Part shown: piece after piece, positions 38,685 through 47,800 of the stretch
Numbering within the stretch: position 1 is the first letter of the stretch
How the letters are laid out: every line of letters starts with the position of its first letter
Source: Aquincola agrisoli
GTDB taxonomy: Bacteria > Pseudomonadota > Gammaproteobacteria > Burkholderiales > Burkholderiaceae_C
NCBI RefSeq assembly: GCF_036621135.1
Contig: NZ_JAZIBG010000017.1
Span: 62,001-126,000, forward strand
DNA: 64,000 nt
Direction: 5' to 3'
Notes under the pieces: generated by a model
Told to the model about the DNA's origin: nothing
Databases searched by the model: none
What the model saw: the letters and a program-made list of their open reading frames with translations, nothing else
Translations under genes and position numbers: made by a program

Positions 38685-40622
38685 ATGCACGCACCGAGCT
38701 CCGCCGCGCCGCTGCACGAGACCCTGCTGCGGCAACTGCGTCGCGCCGGCCTCACGACCGAACAGCCGCCCGCCGAACCCGAGGCATGGGCGGCGCTGCT
38801 GCACGGCCTGAGCCGCAGCTACTGCGAGGCGGAGCAGGACCGCCGGCTGCTCGAACGCGCCCAGGACATCGCCTCGCGCGAGCTGGCGAGCCTCAACCAC
38901 GCACTCGAAACCAGCCGCAGCCGCCTGGCGAGCCTGCTGTCGCTGTCGTCGGACTGGCTTTGGGAGCAGGACGAACAGGGCCGTTTCACCCACGTGTCGA
39001 TCGGCCGGCACGCGGCCACCACGCTCGACCCGGCCCACCTGATCGGCAAGGCCTGCGTCGGCGAAGCCAGCATCGCCGCCCGCCCTGAAGCGCTGGCGGA
39101 GTACAGCGGGCGCTGCGCCGACCGGCTCGCATTCCGCTGCTTCACGTTCACGCTCGCAGCGCCGGAGGGCGGCCACCACCACCTGCGCATCAGCGGCGAG
39201 CCGGTGTACTCGAACGGCCGCTTCCTCGGCTACCGGGGGGTCGGCAGCGACGTCACGCGCTCGGTGGAGGCGGAGCAGCAGGTGGAGCAGCTGGCGCGCT
39301 TCGACGCGCTCACCGGCCTGCCCAACCGGCATCTCTTCGCCCTCGAGCTCGACCGCGCCCTGGTGCGCGCACACCGCGGCCAGGGCGGCTTCGCGGTGAT
39401 GCTGCTCGACCTCGACCGCTTCAAGAACATCAACGACCACCTGGGCCACGCGGCCGGCGACGAACTCCTGAAGCACACCGCCGGCCGTCTGCGGGCGCTG
39501 CTGCGCGACAGCGACGTGCTGGCGCGGCTGGGCGGTGACGAGTTCGTGCTGCTCGTCGACCACTGCGCCGACGCCGTGGCGCTGTCGTCGGTGGCCACCC
39601 GGGCGCTCGAGGCCATCGCGCAGCCGCTGTCGGTGGACGGCCTCAAGCTCCAGGTGTCGTGCAGCATCGGCATCGCCCAGTACCCGGCCGACGGCGAGGA
39701 CGCGGCCGCGCTGCTGAAAAACGCCGACGCCGCGATGTACCTGGCCAAGGCCCAAGGCAAGAACACCTTCGAGTACTACACGGCGCAGCTCGCGCAGCGC
39801 GCCGCCGAGCACTTCTCGCTGGAGGGCGACCTGGTGCGCGCCGCCGGGCAGGGCGAGCTGCGGCTGGTCTACCAGCCCAAGTTCCGCCTCGCCGACGGCA
39901 GCATGTCGGGCATGGAGGCGCTGCTGCGCTGGCAGCATCCGCAGCGCGGCCTGCTGATGCCGGACATGTTCATCGGGCTGGCCGAGGAGAGCGGCCAGAT
40001 CGTCCCGATCGGCCGCTGGGTGCTGCAGGCCGCCTGCCGCCAGATCCGCGAGTGGCGTCGCCACGGCATCGAGGTGCCGCCCTGCGCCATCAACTTGTCG
40101 ATGCGCCAGTTCGCCGCGGCGACACTGATCGACGACGTGCTGGGCACGCTGGCGGAACACGGCCTCGGCGCCGAGGCGCTGGAGCTGGAAATCACCGAGA
40201 GCGTCCTGATGCACGACCCGGACCGGGGCGGCCGCATGCTGCACCGCCTGCGCGAGGCCGGGGTGCGCATCGCGATCGACGATTTCGGCACCGGCTACTC
40301 CTCGCTGGCCTACCTCAAGCGGTTCCCTGCCCACACGCTGAAGATCGACCGCTCCTTCATCCGCGGCCTGCCCCAGGGCCGCGAGGACACCGCGATCACA
40401 CGCGGCGTGATCGCGATGGCGCACAGCCTGGACATGCGGGTCGTCGCCGAGGGCGTCGAGTCGCCCGAGCAGCTGGCGCTGCTGTACCACCACGGCTGCG
40501 ACGAAGCGCAGGGCTTCCTGCTCGGCCGCCCGGCGCCGCCCGGGCCGCTGCCGCCCAACGTCGCGGTGGGCGCGCACGTGGCCGCCGTGTTCGACGAGCT
40601 GCGCCGGGAACACGACGTTTGA
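38685..40622 (+). CDS. PAS-GGDEF-EAL cyclic-di-GMP signalling protein
   Basis: A 645-residue cytoplasmic protein. Order: coiled coil (about 45-85), PAS domain (about 85-195, LASLLSLSSDWLWEQDEQGR), GGDEF (about 205-365) and EAL (about 375-630). The cyclase site GGDEF (283-287) is intact, with an RxxD inhibitory site (274-277, RDSD) five residues before it. The phosphodiesterase motif EALLRW (411-416), ELEITES, DDFGTGYSSLAYL and KIDRSFI are also intact, so both activities are possible. A GTG at 38667, overlapping the FIST stop, would add six residues. Pairing with the FIST sensor suggests that a ligand signal feeds this enzyme. Confidence 0.93.
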   Translation: MHAPSSAAPLHETLLRQLRRAGLTTEQPPAEPEAWAALLHGLSRSYCEAEQDRRLLERAQDIASRELASLNHALETSRSRLASLLSLSSDWLWEQDEQGRFTHVSIGRHAATTLDPAHLIGKACVGEASIAARPEALAEYSGRCADRLAFRCFTFTLAAPEGGHHHLRISGEPVYSNGRFLGYRGVGSDVTRSVEAEQQVEQLARFDALTGLPNRHLFALELDRALVRAHRGQGGFAVMLLDLDRFKNINDHLGHAAGDELLKHTAGRLRALLRDSDVLARLGGDEFVLLVDHCADAVALSSVATRALEAIAQPLSVDGLKLQVSCSIGIAQYPADGEDAAALLKNADAAMYLAKAQGKNTFEYYTAQLAQRAAEHFSLEGDLVRAAGQGELRLVYQPKFRLADGSMSGMEALLRWQHPQRGLLMPDMFIGLAEESGQIVPIGRWVLQAACRQIREWRRHGIEVPPCAINLSMRQFAAATLIDDVLGTLAEHGLGAEALELEITESVLMHDPDRGGRMLHRLREAGVRIAIDDFGTGYSSLAYLKRFPAHTLKIDRSFIRGLPQGREDTAITRGVIAMAHSLDMRVVAEGVESPEQLALLYHHGCDEAQGFLLGRPAPPGPLPPNVAVGAHVAAVFDELRREHDV

Positions 40623-40641
40623 CGCTACCCTCGGCCTCCTG

Positions 40642-41775
40642 ATGGCCGAACCCTTCAAGAACCTCCTCAACGCCGCCCTGGTGCGCCAGGCCGGCCACCA
40701 CCTCCAGCGGGCCTGGCCCGCCTTCGACCGGAGCCGCTTCGAGGCGCTGGCCGAGGGCGGCCTCGACACACTCGAACTCAAGGCCCGCGCCGGCCACATC
40801 AGCGCGGCGCTCGAAGCCACGCTGCCGGCCGACTTCGATGCCGCCTGCGGGGTGCTGGAGGCCTCGCTCGCCCCCGCGTCCGAAGGCACCCCCGCCCGCC
40901 CCGCCGTGGACGGCCTGGCGGGCTGGATCGTCTGGCCGATGACGGACTACGTCGCGCGCGCCGGCCAGGTGCACCCCGAGCGCGCACTGGCCGCGCTGCA
41001 TGCGATGACGCAGCGGCTCACGGCCGAGTGGGCCTTGCGCCCCTTCATCGTCAACCACCCTGCTCTCACGTGGGACACGCTGCAGCGCTGGTGCGTTGAC
41101 CCGAGCGCCCACGTGCGCCGCCTCGTCAGTGAAGGCAGCCGGCCCCGGCTGCCGTGGGGCCTGCAGCTGAAGTCGCTGATCGCCGACCCCTCGCCGACCC
41201 TGCCGCTGCTCGAACGCCTGCAGGACGACCCCAGCGACTATGTGCGCCGCAGCGTCGCCAACCACCTGAACGACATCGCGAAGGACCACCCCGGCCTTGT
41301 CACCGGATGGCTCGCGCGCCACCTGCCCGGCGCCACGGCCGAACGCCGGGCGCTGCTGCGCCACGCCAGCCGCACGCTGATCAAGCGCGGCGATGCCGGC
41401 GCGCTGGCCGCCTGGGGGTTGGGCGCAGCGCTGCAAGGCCATGCCGTGCTGGTGGTCACGCCGGCGCAGGCCGTGCTCGGCGGCGACGGCGTCACGATCG
41501 AGGCGACGCTCGTGTCCACCGCCCGCGGGCCGCAGGCGCTGGAGGTCGACTATGCGGTCCACCACGTCAAGGCCCGTGGCGGCGCGACGGCCAAGGTGTT
41601 CAAGGGCTGGCGGCTCACGCTCGCCGCAGGCGAGCAGCGTGTGCTGCGCAAGCGCCACGCACTGAAGGAGATCACCACCCGCCGCTACCACGCCGGGTGG
41701 CACCGGGTGGACCTGCTGGTCAACGGGAAGGTGATGGCCGAGGCGGGCTTTGCGCTGGCACTCGCCGGCCCCTGA
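40642..41775 (+). CDS. DNA alkylation repair protein (AlkC-like)
   Basis: A 377-residue HEAT-repeat protein. The helical part (about 1-265) carries VNHPALTWDTLQRWCVDPS, SEGSRPRLPWG and DPSDYVRRSVANHLNDIAKD, motifs of the AlkC/AlkD superfamily of non-base-flipping 3-methyladenine glycosylases. The C-terminal 100 residues (VEVDYAVHHVKARGGATAKVFKG then TRRYHAGWHRVDLLVNG) look like an all-beta immunoglobulin-like domain, as described for AlkC proteins. It follows the GGDEF-EAL gene by 19 bases, so it may be cotranscribed, although the functions look unrelated. It converges with the Spx-like gene. Confidence 0.88.
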   Translation: MAEPFKNLLNAALVRQAGHHLQRAWPAFDRSRFEALAEGGLDTLELKARAGHISAALEATLPADFDAACGVLEASLAPASEGTPARPAVDGLAGWIVWPMTDYVARAGQVHPERALAALHAMTQRLTAEWALRPFIVNHPALTWDTLQRWCVDPSAHVRRLVSEGSRPRLPWGLQLKSLIADPSPTLPLLERLQDDPSDYVRRSVANHLNDIAKDHPGLVTGWLARHLPGATAERRALLRHASRTLIKRGDAGALAAWGLGAALQGHAVLVVTPAQAVLGGDGVTIEATLVSTARGPQALEVDYAVHHVKARGGATAKVFKGWRLTLAAGEQRVLRKRHALKEITTRRYHAGWHRVDLLVNGKVMAEAGFALALAGP

Positions 41776-41791
41776 CCCCTCGGCGCGCCCG

Positions 41792-42142
41792 TCAGGCGCG
41801 TCTCGCCCACTCCGCCGCGTCGAAGCCGACGGTGACGCCGCCGTCGGCCCACTCCACCACCGGCCGCTTGATCACACTGGCCTGCGCCGCCATCAGCGAC
41901 GCGGCGCTGGCATCGTCGGCCACACCTGCCCGCGTGGCGTCGTCGAGCTTGCGCCAGGTGGTGCCCTTGCGGTTGACCAGTGCCTCCCACCCCACGGCCT
42001 GCAGCCAGGCCTGCAGCCGGGAGGCCGGCACGCCGGCCTTCTTGAAGTCGTGGAACTGGTAAGGGATGTCGTGCGCTTCGAGCCAGCCGCGGGCACGCTT
42101 GACCGTGTCGCAGTTGGGGATGCCGTAAACCGTGATCGTCAT
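41792..42142 (-). CDS. ArsC/Spx family thioredoxin-fold protein
   Basis: A 116-residue protein with the ArsC/Spx fold. The N-terminal MTITVYGIPNCDTVKRARGW has one active-site cysteine (C11); KKAGVP and the C-terminal SVIKRPVVEW are typical of the YffB/Spx-like branch. True arsenate reductases also need three arginines around the site; here only the KRP(V) region is obvious, so substrate use as an arsenate reductase is doubtful and glutathione-linked reduction is likelier. Its ATG overlaps the stop of the upstream lipoprotein gene by three bases (ATGA). Confidence 0.9.
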   Translation of the reverse strand: MTITVYGIPNCDTVKRARGWLEAHDIPYQFHDFKKAGVPASRLQAWLQAVGWEALVNRKGTTWRKLDDATRAGVADDASAASLMAAQASVIKRPVVEWADGGVTVGFDAAEWARRA

Positions 42143-42642
42143 TCTGATTTGTCGTTGCCACCCGCGTCACAGGCCGGGTCGATGCCCTGGGCCGCGTCCT
42201 TCACCTGGCCGCCGACCACGGACACCTGGAACCACAGGCATCCCCAGGCATCGTAGCGGTACGACCACACCTCGCCGCCCTGCCAGCCGCCATGGCGGCG
42301 TTCCGAAGGATGGCCCAGCTCGCGCAGCAGCGTGTCCACCGGCACCCCGGGCTGCGCCTGCGCGAAGAGGTTGGGTTCGGTCAGCACCTGCTGCCAGCCG
42401 GTGACGCGGCCATCGGCACCCAGGTCGACCATGTAGGTGTGCTTGCCCATCGGTCCACGTGCGTACTCGAGCCGCGTGCCGCCCTGCGGCAAGGCGTGGC
42501 GGCCGGTGGGTTCGCCCATCGACGCCGCGACCTGCTGCGCCGTCTGGCCCGTTTGCACGGCGCCGGGGCCGTAGGCGGCGCAGCCGGCCAGAGCAAGGCC
42601 GGCCAGCACAGGCAGGGCCGATGAGAAGGTGGAAGCAGCCAT
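42139..42642 (-). CDS. Small lipoprotein, SmpA/OmlA-like
   Basis: A 167-residue lipoprotein with signal SALPVLAGLALAGC (lipobox LAGC, Cys21). The body contains TGQTAQQVAASMGEPTGRHALP, the pattern of SmpA/BamE-like domains that start with a G-x-T-x-x-x-V-x-x-x-x-G-x-P motif, then two more copies of a similar L-x-E-L-G-H-P module. Expected in the outer membrane facing the periplasm. It is too divergent to call BamE. GAGGTG precedes the ATG, and its stop overlaps the downstream Spx-like gene, so the two are translationally coupled. Confidence 0.8.
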   Translation of the reverse strand: MAASTFSSALPVLAGLALAGCAAYGPGAVQTGQTAQQVAASMGEPTGRHALPQGGTRLEYARGPMGKHTYMVDLGADGRVTGWQQVLTEPNLFAQAQPGVPVDTLLRELGHPSERRHGGWQGGEVWSYRYDAWGCLWFQVSVVGGQVKDAAQGIDPACDAGGNDKSE

Positions 42643-42745
42643 GGGACACCTCGGTGTTTGTGCGTGTGCCTCCATGCTGCGCCGGCTGGCGCGCCGCTGC
42701 AAGCCGTCGGCGCCCGCACCGCGCCAGCCGCGGGGCCTTGCGTGC

Positions 42746-43978
42746 CTACAGGCCGCGCGCGGCGGTGCGCTTGGCCAGCTCCAGCTTGGCGATCGCGCGG
42801 CGGTGCACTTCGTCGGGGCCATCGACGATGCGCACGGTGCGCTGGTGCGCATAGGCCCGGGCGAGCCAGAAATCCTGGCTGACGCCGGCGGCGCCGTGCG
42901 CCTGGATCGCCCAGTCGAGCACCTTGCAGGACACGTTCGGCGCGACGACCTTGATCATCGCGATCTCGGCCTGCGCGGCCTTGTTGCCCACCGTGTCCAT
43001 CTTGTGCGCGGCGTTCAGCGTGAGCAGGCGGGCCTGGTCGATCATGCAGCGCGACTCGGCGATGCGCTCGTGCCAGACCGACTGCTCGGCCAGCGGCCTG
43101 CCGAAGGCCACACGCGTCTGCAGGCGGTCGATCATCATCTCCAGCGCTCGCTCGGCCGCCCCGATGGAGCGCATGCAGTGGTGGATGCGGCCCGGGCCGA
43201 GGCGGCCCTGCGCGATCTCGAAGCCGCGGCCCTCGCCGAGCAGGATGTTCTCCACCGGCACGCGCACGTCGGTGAGCGACACCTCCATGTGGCCGTGCGG
43301 CGCGTCGTCGTAGCCGAAGACGCTGAGGTGCCGCTCGACCTCGACGCCCGGTGTCCCGGCGGGCACCAGGATCATCGACTGCTGGGCATGCCGCGGCGCA
43401 TGCACGTCCGTCTTGCCCATCACGATGTAGATCGCGCAGTGCGGGCTGCCCGCGCCCGACGAGAACCACTTGCGGCCGTTGATCACGTAGTGATCGCCGT
43501 CGCGGCGGATGTCGCACTGGATGTTCGTCGCGTCCGACGACGCCACCGCTGGCTCGGTCATCAGGAAGGCCGAGCGGATCCTGCCGTCGAGCAGCGGCTG
43601 CAGCCAGCGGTCCTGCTGCGCGGGCGTGGCGTAGCGCTCCAGGGTTTCCATGTTGCCGGTGTCGGGCGCCGAGCAGTTGAAGACTTCGCCCGACCAGGCC
43701 ACGCGGCCCATCACCTCGCACAGCGGCGCGTAGTCGAGGTTGCTGATGCCCGGCACGCCGCGGTACTCGTGCGGCAGGAACATGTTCCACAGGCCCTGCC
43801 GGCGGGCGATGACCTTCAGCTCCTCGACCACCGCGGGCTGCTGCCAGGCGTCGCCGCCACGGCGGAAGGCGTCCATCTCCGCCTCGTAGCGCGCCTCGTT
43901 CGGGTAGATGTGCTCGTCGAAGAACGCGGTCAGGCGCTTCAGCAGATCGACGGTCTTGGCCGAATAGTCCCAGGTCAT
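42746..43978 (-). CDS. Acyl-CoA dehydrogenase
   Basis: A 410-residue flavoenzyme that oxidises an acyl-CoA at the alpha-beta bond. MTEPAVASSDATNIQC is the FAD/substrate signature, RKWFSSGAG the central sheet, and the C-terminal AIQAHGAAGVSQDFWLARAYAHQRTVRIVDGPDEVH the second signature. The long N terminus and WSGEVFNCSAPDTGNME place it with the ACAD10/11-like group often annotated in Burkholderiales fatty-acid or branched substrates; I cannot name the substrate. It stands alone: no ETF or thiolase gene is adjacent. The start is MTWDYSAKTVDLLKRL; the frame continues far upstream as a shadow of other genes. Confidence 0.93.
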   Translation of the reverse strand: MTWDYSAKTVDLLKRLTAFFDEHIYPNEARYEAEMDAFRRGGDAWQQPAVVEELKVIARRQGLWNMFLPHEYRGVPGISNLDYAPLCEVMGRVAWSGEVFNCSAPDTGNMETLERYATPAQQDRWLQPLLDGRIRSAFLMTEPAVASSDATNIQCDIRRDGDHYVINGRKWFSSGAGSPHCAIYIVMGKTDVHAPRHAQQSMILVPAGTPGVEVERHLSVFGYDDAPHGHMEVSLTDVRVPVENILLGEGRGFEIAQGRLGPGRIHHCMRSIGAAERALEMMIDRLQTRVAFGRPLAEQSVWHERIAESRCMIDQARLLTLNAAHKMDTVGNKAAQAEIAMIKVVAPNVSCKVLDWAIQAHGAAGVSQDFWLARAYAHQRTVRIVDGPDEVHRRAIAKLELAKRTAARGL

Positions 43979-44092
43979 GCGTGTCTCCTTCGCTTGGGGC
44001 AACCGGATGATTGAACCACCGGCCCGTGCCGCGGCCGGTCGCGAAGGTGACGCCGGGCCGGGCAGTAGCGCGCGCCATGCGACCATGCCCGG

Positions 44093-44827
44093 GTGAACGG
44101 CCCTTCCCTCCTCCGCCGCGCGACCTGCACACGCTGCTGGCGGCCACAGGCGAGCTGCCTGTGCGCGCTCGCCCAGCCGACCGCACACCGCACCGAGGTG
44201 CTGGTGCTGCAGCACCCGCAGGAGCAGCGCCAGCCGAAGAACAGCGCGGCGCTGCTGCGCCTGTCGCTGGCGCGGTGCGAGGTGGTCGTCGGCGACCGCT
44301 TCGCGCCTGAAGCGCTGCAGGCCCTGCTGCATCGCTCCGCAGGGCGAGCGTGCCTGCTTTATCCCGACATGCCGGCCGCATCGCCACCGCCGCCGGCCTT
44401 GATGCTGCCGCCGGGTGTGCCGTTGCGGCTGGTGGTGATCGACGCGACCTGGCGCAAGAGCCTGCGGATGCTGTTCGAACACCCGGCCCTGGCCGGGTTG
44501 CCGCGGCTGTCGTTGGACGCCCCGCCGCCCACCCGCTATCGCGCGATCCGGGCGGCGCGGCGTGCCAACCAGGTCTCGACGCTGGAGGCGACCGTGCAGG
44601 CGCTGGCGGTGTTGGAGGGGCCGGCGTTCGACGGCGCGCCGCTGCTCGATGCGTTCGGGCGGTTCGTGGAAGGGCTCGCGCAGCGGCACAGGCAGGTCGG
44701 CACCGGACCAACGGCAACGACCGGCGGATCGCCCGGCCCGAAGGCGGCGCCTCACTTGCCCGACAGCCACCCCAGCAGGTCCAGCAGGGGCTGCACGCCG
44801 GCCAGCAGGCCGGCGAACGACAGGTAG
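44093..44827 (+). CDS. DTW-domain tRNA-uridine aminocarboxypropyltransferase (TapT-like)
   Basis: A 244-residue protein with the DTW signature as VVIDATWRKSLRML (D117-W120) and an N-terminal four-cysteine cluster (C12, C15, C22, C24 in CTRCWRPQASCLC). DTW enzymes transfer the aminocarboxypropyl group of SAM to uridine (acp3U) in tRNA; TapT acts at position 47. It starts with GTG, as no in-frame ATG fits the family. The core ends near residue 200; the last 40 residues (from about VGTGPTATTGG) are low-complexity and run 76 bases into the convergent membrane-protein gene. Confidence 0.88.
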   Translation: MNGPSLLRRATCTRCWRPQASCLCALAQPTAHRTEVLVLQHPQEQRQPKNSAALLRLSLARCEVVVGDRFAPEALQALLHRSAGRACLLYPDMPAASPPPPALMLPPGVPLRLVVIDATWRKSLRMLFEHPALAGLPRLSLDAPPPTRYRAIRAARRANQVSTLEATVQALAVLEGPAFDGAPLLDAFGRFVEGLAQRHRQVGTGPTATTGGSPGPKAAPHLPDSHPSRSSRGCTPASRPANDR

Positions 44828-47800
44828 CCCACGCTGGTCTTGAGGCCGTAGATCTCGGGCAGCCGGGCGATGCTGACGCCGCCGTTGCGCAGCCGGGCGC
44901 CGTCGAAGAGCAAGGCCCCGGCGGCGAGCAGGAACACCAGCAGCGGCACCACCCGCAGCAGCGTCTGCACCGGCACCCCCGCCGCCCCCGACACCAGCGC
45001 CTGGCTCAGCAGGTAGGGCACGGTGATGCCCATGCCGAAGACCGCCGCGCGCATGAAGCCATCGCGGCCGCGGATCAGGTGGAAGACGTAGCCGAAGAGA
45101 AAGCCGGCAACCGCCCAGACCGCCATCGCATTGAGCAGCTCGCCGCAGAACGCCAGCACGCGCGACCCCGAGCCGTCGTGGGCGATCACGCGGTACTGCG
45201 GATCGACGACCACGAACTTGCCGAGTGCGGTGAGCCAGGTGCTCTTGGTGCTGGCGGCCGCGCCGGCCCACTGGAACTGCACCAGCAGCTGCAGGAACAG
45301 GCCGACCGCGATGCCGGCCAGCGCGGCGCGCCGAGCATTGCCCAGCGGCGTCTCGCCCGGGCCGTGGAAGAACAGCCGGCGGCGCGCCTCGTCCTGCGGC
45401 ATGCCGAGGGCCTGGTCGAGGACCCGCTGCGCCTTGTCGATCTCCGCGCGCTGCGCATGCAGGTGCGCCGCGGAAGTCCGGCCTTCGCCGAACAGCTTCT
45501 CCACGCTGGCGCGGCGCGAGCGGAGCAGGCGGCTCTCGGCCATGTGCGCCGCCAGCTTCTGCGCCAGGCCGGGCGCGGGCGGCGCGGGGGCGCCGCGTCC
45601 GCGGTCGACGATCCCGTGCATGAACACGGCCCAGCCCGCGACCATCACCAGCGCCACGGCCAGCGGCTCGCGGTTCCACAGGCTGAGGTAGCCCGCGAAG
45701 GTGGCGGCCATCAGGCCGACCAGTGCCGCGGGCAGCAAGAAGGGCGGCGCGGCGGGCCCGACGAGCGGCGGCAGCCGGCCGGCCTCGTGCTCCTGCGCCA
45801 CGGCCAGCGGCACCAGCACCGCCAGCAGCGCGCCGAAGGCCTGGAAGAACGACATCAGCTGGAACGTCGTCGCGTGCAGGATCTGCGGCTGCGCCCACGA
45901 GCGGTCGACCATCGGCCAGACGATCACCAGCGCCGCGAGCAGCAGCCAGCGTGTGCGCAGCACCCGGCGCAGGCGGGCGCCGCCGGCCGGGGACAGCATC
46001 GCGGCGGCGACCTCGCGGAACGCGCGCAGCAGCACGACCACCACCAGCACGACGAAGGCGCCCGATGACACCGAGACGAGCGCGATGGCGGGATCGCCCA
46101 TCTGCAGCCCCGGCACCATCGCCCGCGCCATCGGATCGCCGTCGCCCAAGCCGATGGCCGCGACCCAGGCCAGGTCGGCCACGCCCTGCGTCAGCGGCAG
46201 GGCGAAGAGCAGCAGCCCGGCCCCGACGGCCGCGCCGATCACCGGCGCCGCCGGCACCGCGACGCGGAACAGCCAGTAGGTGGCCGTCCAGAAGAGCAGC
46301 AGGCCACCGGCCCCCCACGCGCCCAGCAGCAGCATGAGCGCCGTGCCCCGGGCCGAGGCCGGGTCGTCGGCCGCGTCCGGTAGCCATCCGCCGGGCAGTT
46401 CGGCCAGCAGCGCGGGGGCATCGACCGACAGCAACTGCAAGGCCCTGTGCGCGCCCAGCGCGGCCAGCAGCAGCCCGACCGCCAGCAGCGCCGCCGTGGA
46501 GGCGGTGACCCGGTGCAGCCAGCCGCCGCGCGGCGCACCGGCACCGCGCAGAATCGGCACGACCAGCAACGCGGCGCACAGGGCGATCGGCGCGGACAGG
46601 TCGCCGGCCGGCACGCCCGGCATGGGCACGCCCGCCAGGTTCAGGAAGCCGAAGGCGCCCACGAACAGGCGCGTGAGCTGCAGCAGCACCGGCTGCAATG
46701 CAAAGGCCGCCATGAACGCGAGCAGCGCCACCAGGCCGGTGTGGGCCGCATGCACACGCGCGGGCCGGGGCGCCGGCCAGCCCCGGCGCAGGGCCCACAG
46801 GATCAGCGCCGCCGGCGCGGCAGCGGCCAGGGCCCAGGCCGTGGCCGTCCACACGGGCGGCAGCAGGTGGCGCAGGTCGGCCAGCGCGACGAGCAGGCCC
46901 TGCCGCCGCTCGGCCGGCGCGGCCGCGGAGGCGGCGACGGACGGCGGCGCCGCCGATGCGGCAGCCTCCACCGCCGGTGCCGCCTGGCGTGCCGCTTCGT
47001 GCCCGAGGATCACGAGCTGCCAGTCCGGATGGTCGGGGGCGCCGGTCCATTCGAGGGTGTCGGCCTCCACCCGCTGCGGTGCACGGCCCACGATGCGCAG
47101 CGTGTCGCCGAAGCCGCGCAACACGAGGCGGTCGCCGTCGCGGTCGAGGAAGTCGCTCGACTTGAACAGGGTCACCTCGCCCTGTTCGACCACGTATGCG
47201 GTGCGCACTGGCGTGCAGGGGCTGCCGGCCGCACGGTCGCCAGCGGCCGCGCGCGGCAGGCGCCGCCAGGCCAGGTCGCTGGCCGCGCGTGGTGGTCCGA
47301 TCACCATCGCGGTGAAGAGGCGGCCCAGCAGCTCGGGGCCGGGCAGCGCCGGCGCATCGCGCAGCACGGGATGGCCGTCGCGCAGGCAGGCCTCGGCCTC
47401 GACCGCCACCCGGCCCTGCGCGTCCCGCGCCAGTTCCAGCCGGCGGCCGCTGGCGCCCTCGTCGACGTCAAGCGCCGGCGCCGGTGCCGGTGCGGACGCC
47501 GATGCCCGGGCGGGCTCGGCGACCACGGCGGCCAGCTGCAGGTCGGCGACCAACAGCAGCGCGCGCAAGGCATCGCTGCCGTGCGACAGGCTGCCCAGCA
47601 CGGCCAGCTGGCGGTTGGCCCCCTCCGCGCCCCGCGCCGGCAAGGGGTAGCGCAGCCGCTCGTCGACGGGCCAGGCCGACACCAGGTTCGCGCCGGGCCG
47701 CCAGCGCAGGCCCGAGAACCACGCGAGCCGGCCCCCGGTCAGGAAGCCGCTGAACGGCTCGCCGTTGACGAAGAGCACGCCTTCGGCGGCTTTTGGCATC

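Noticed and set aside
42746..47050. A long frame joining the acyl-CoA dehydrogenase to 3 kb upstream
   Set aside because: The part above 43978 is antisense to or out of frame with the DTW and membrane-protein genes; only the C-terminal section has family motifs.
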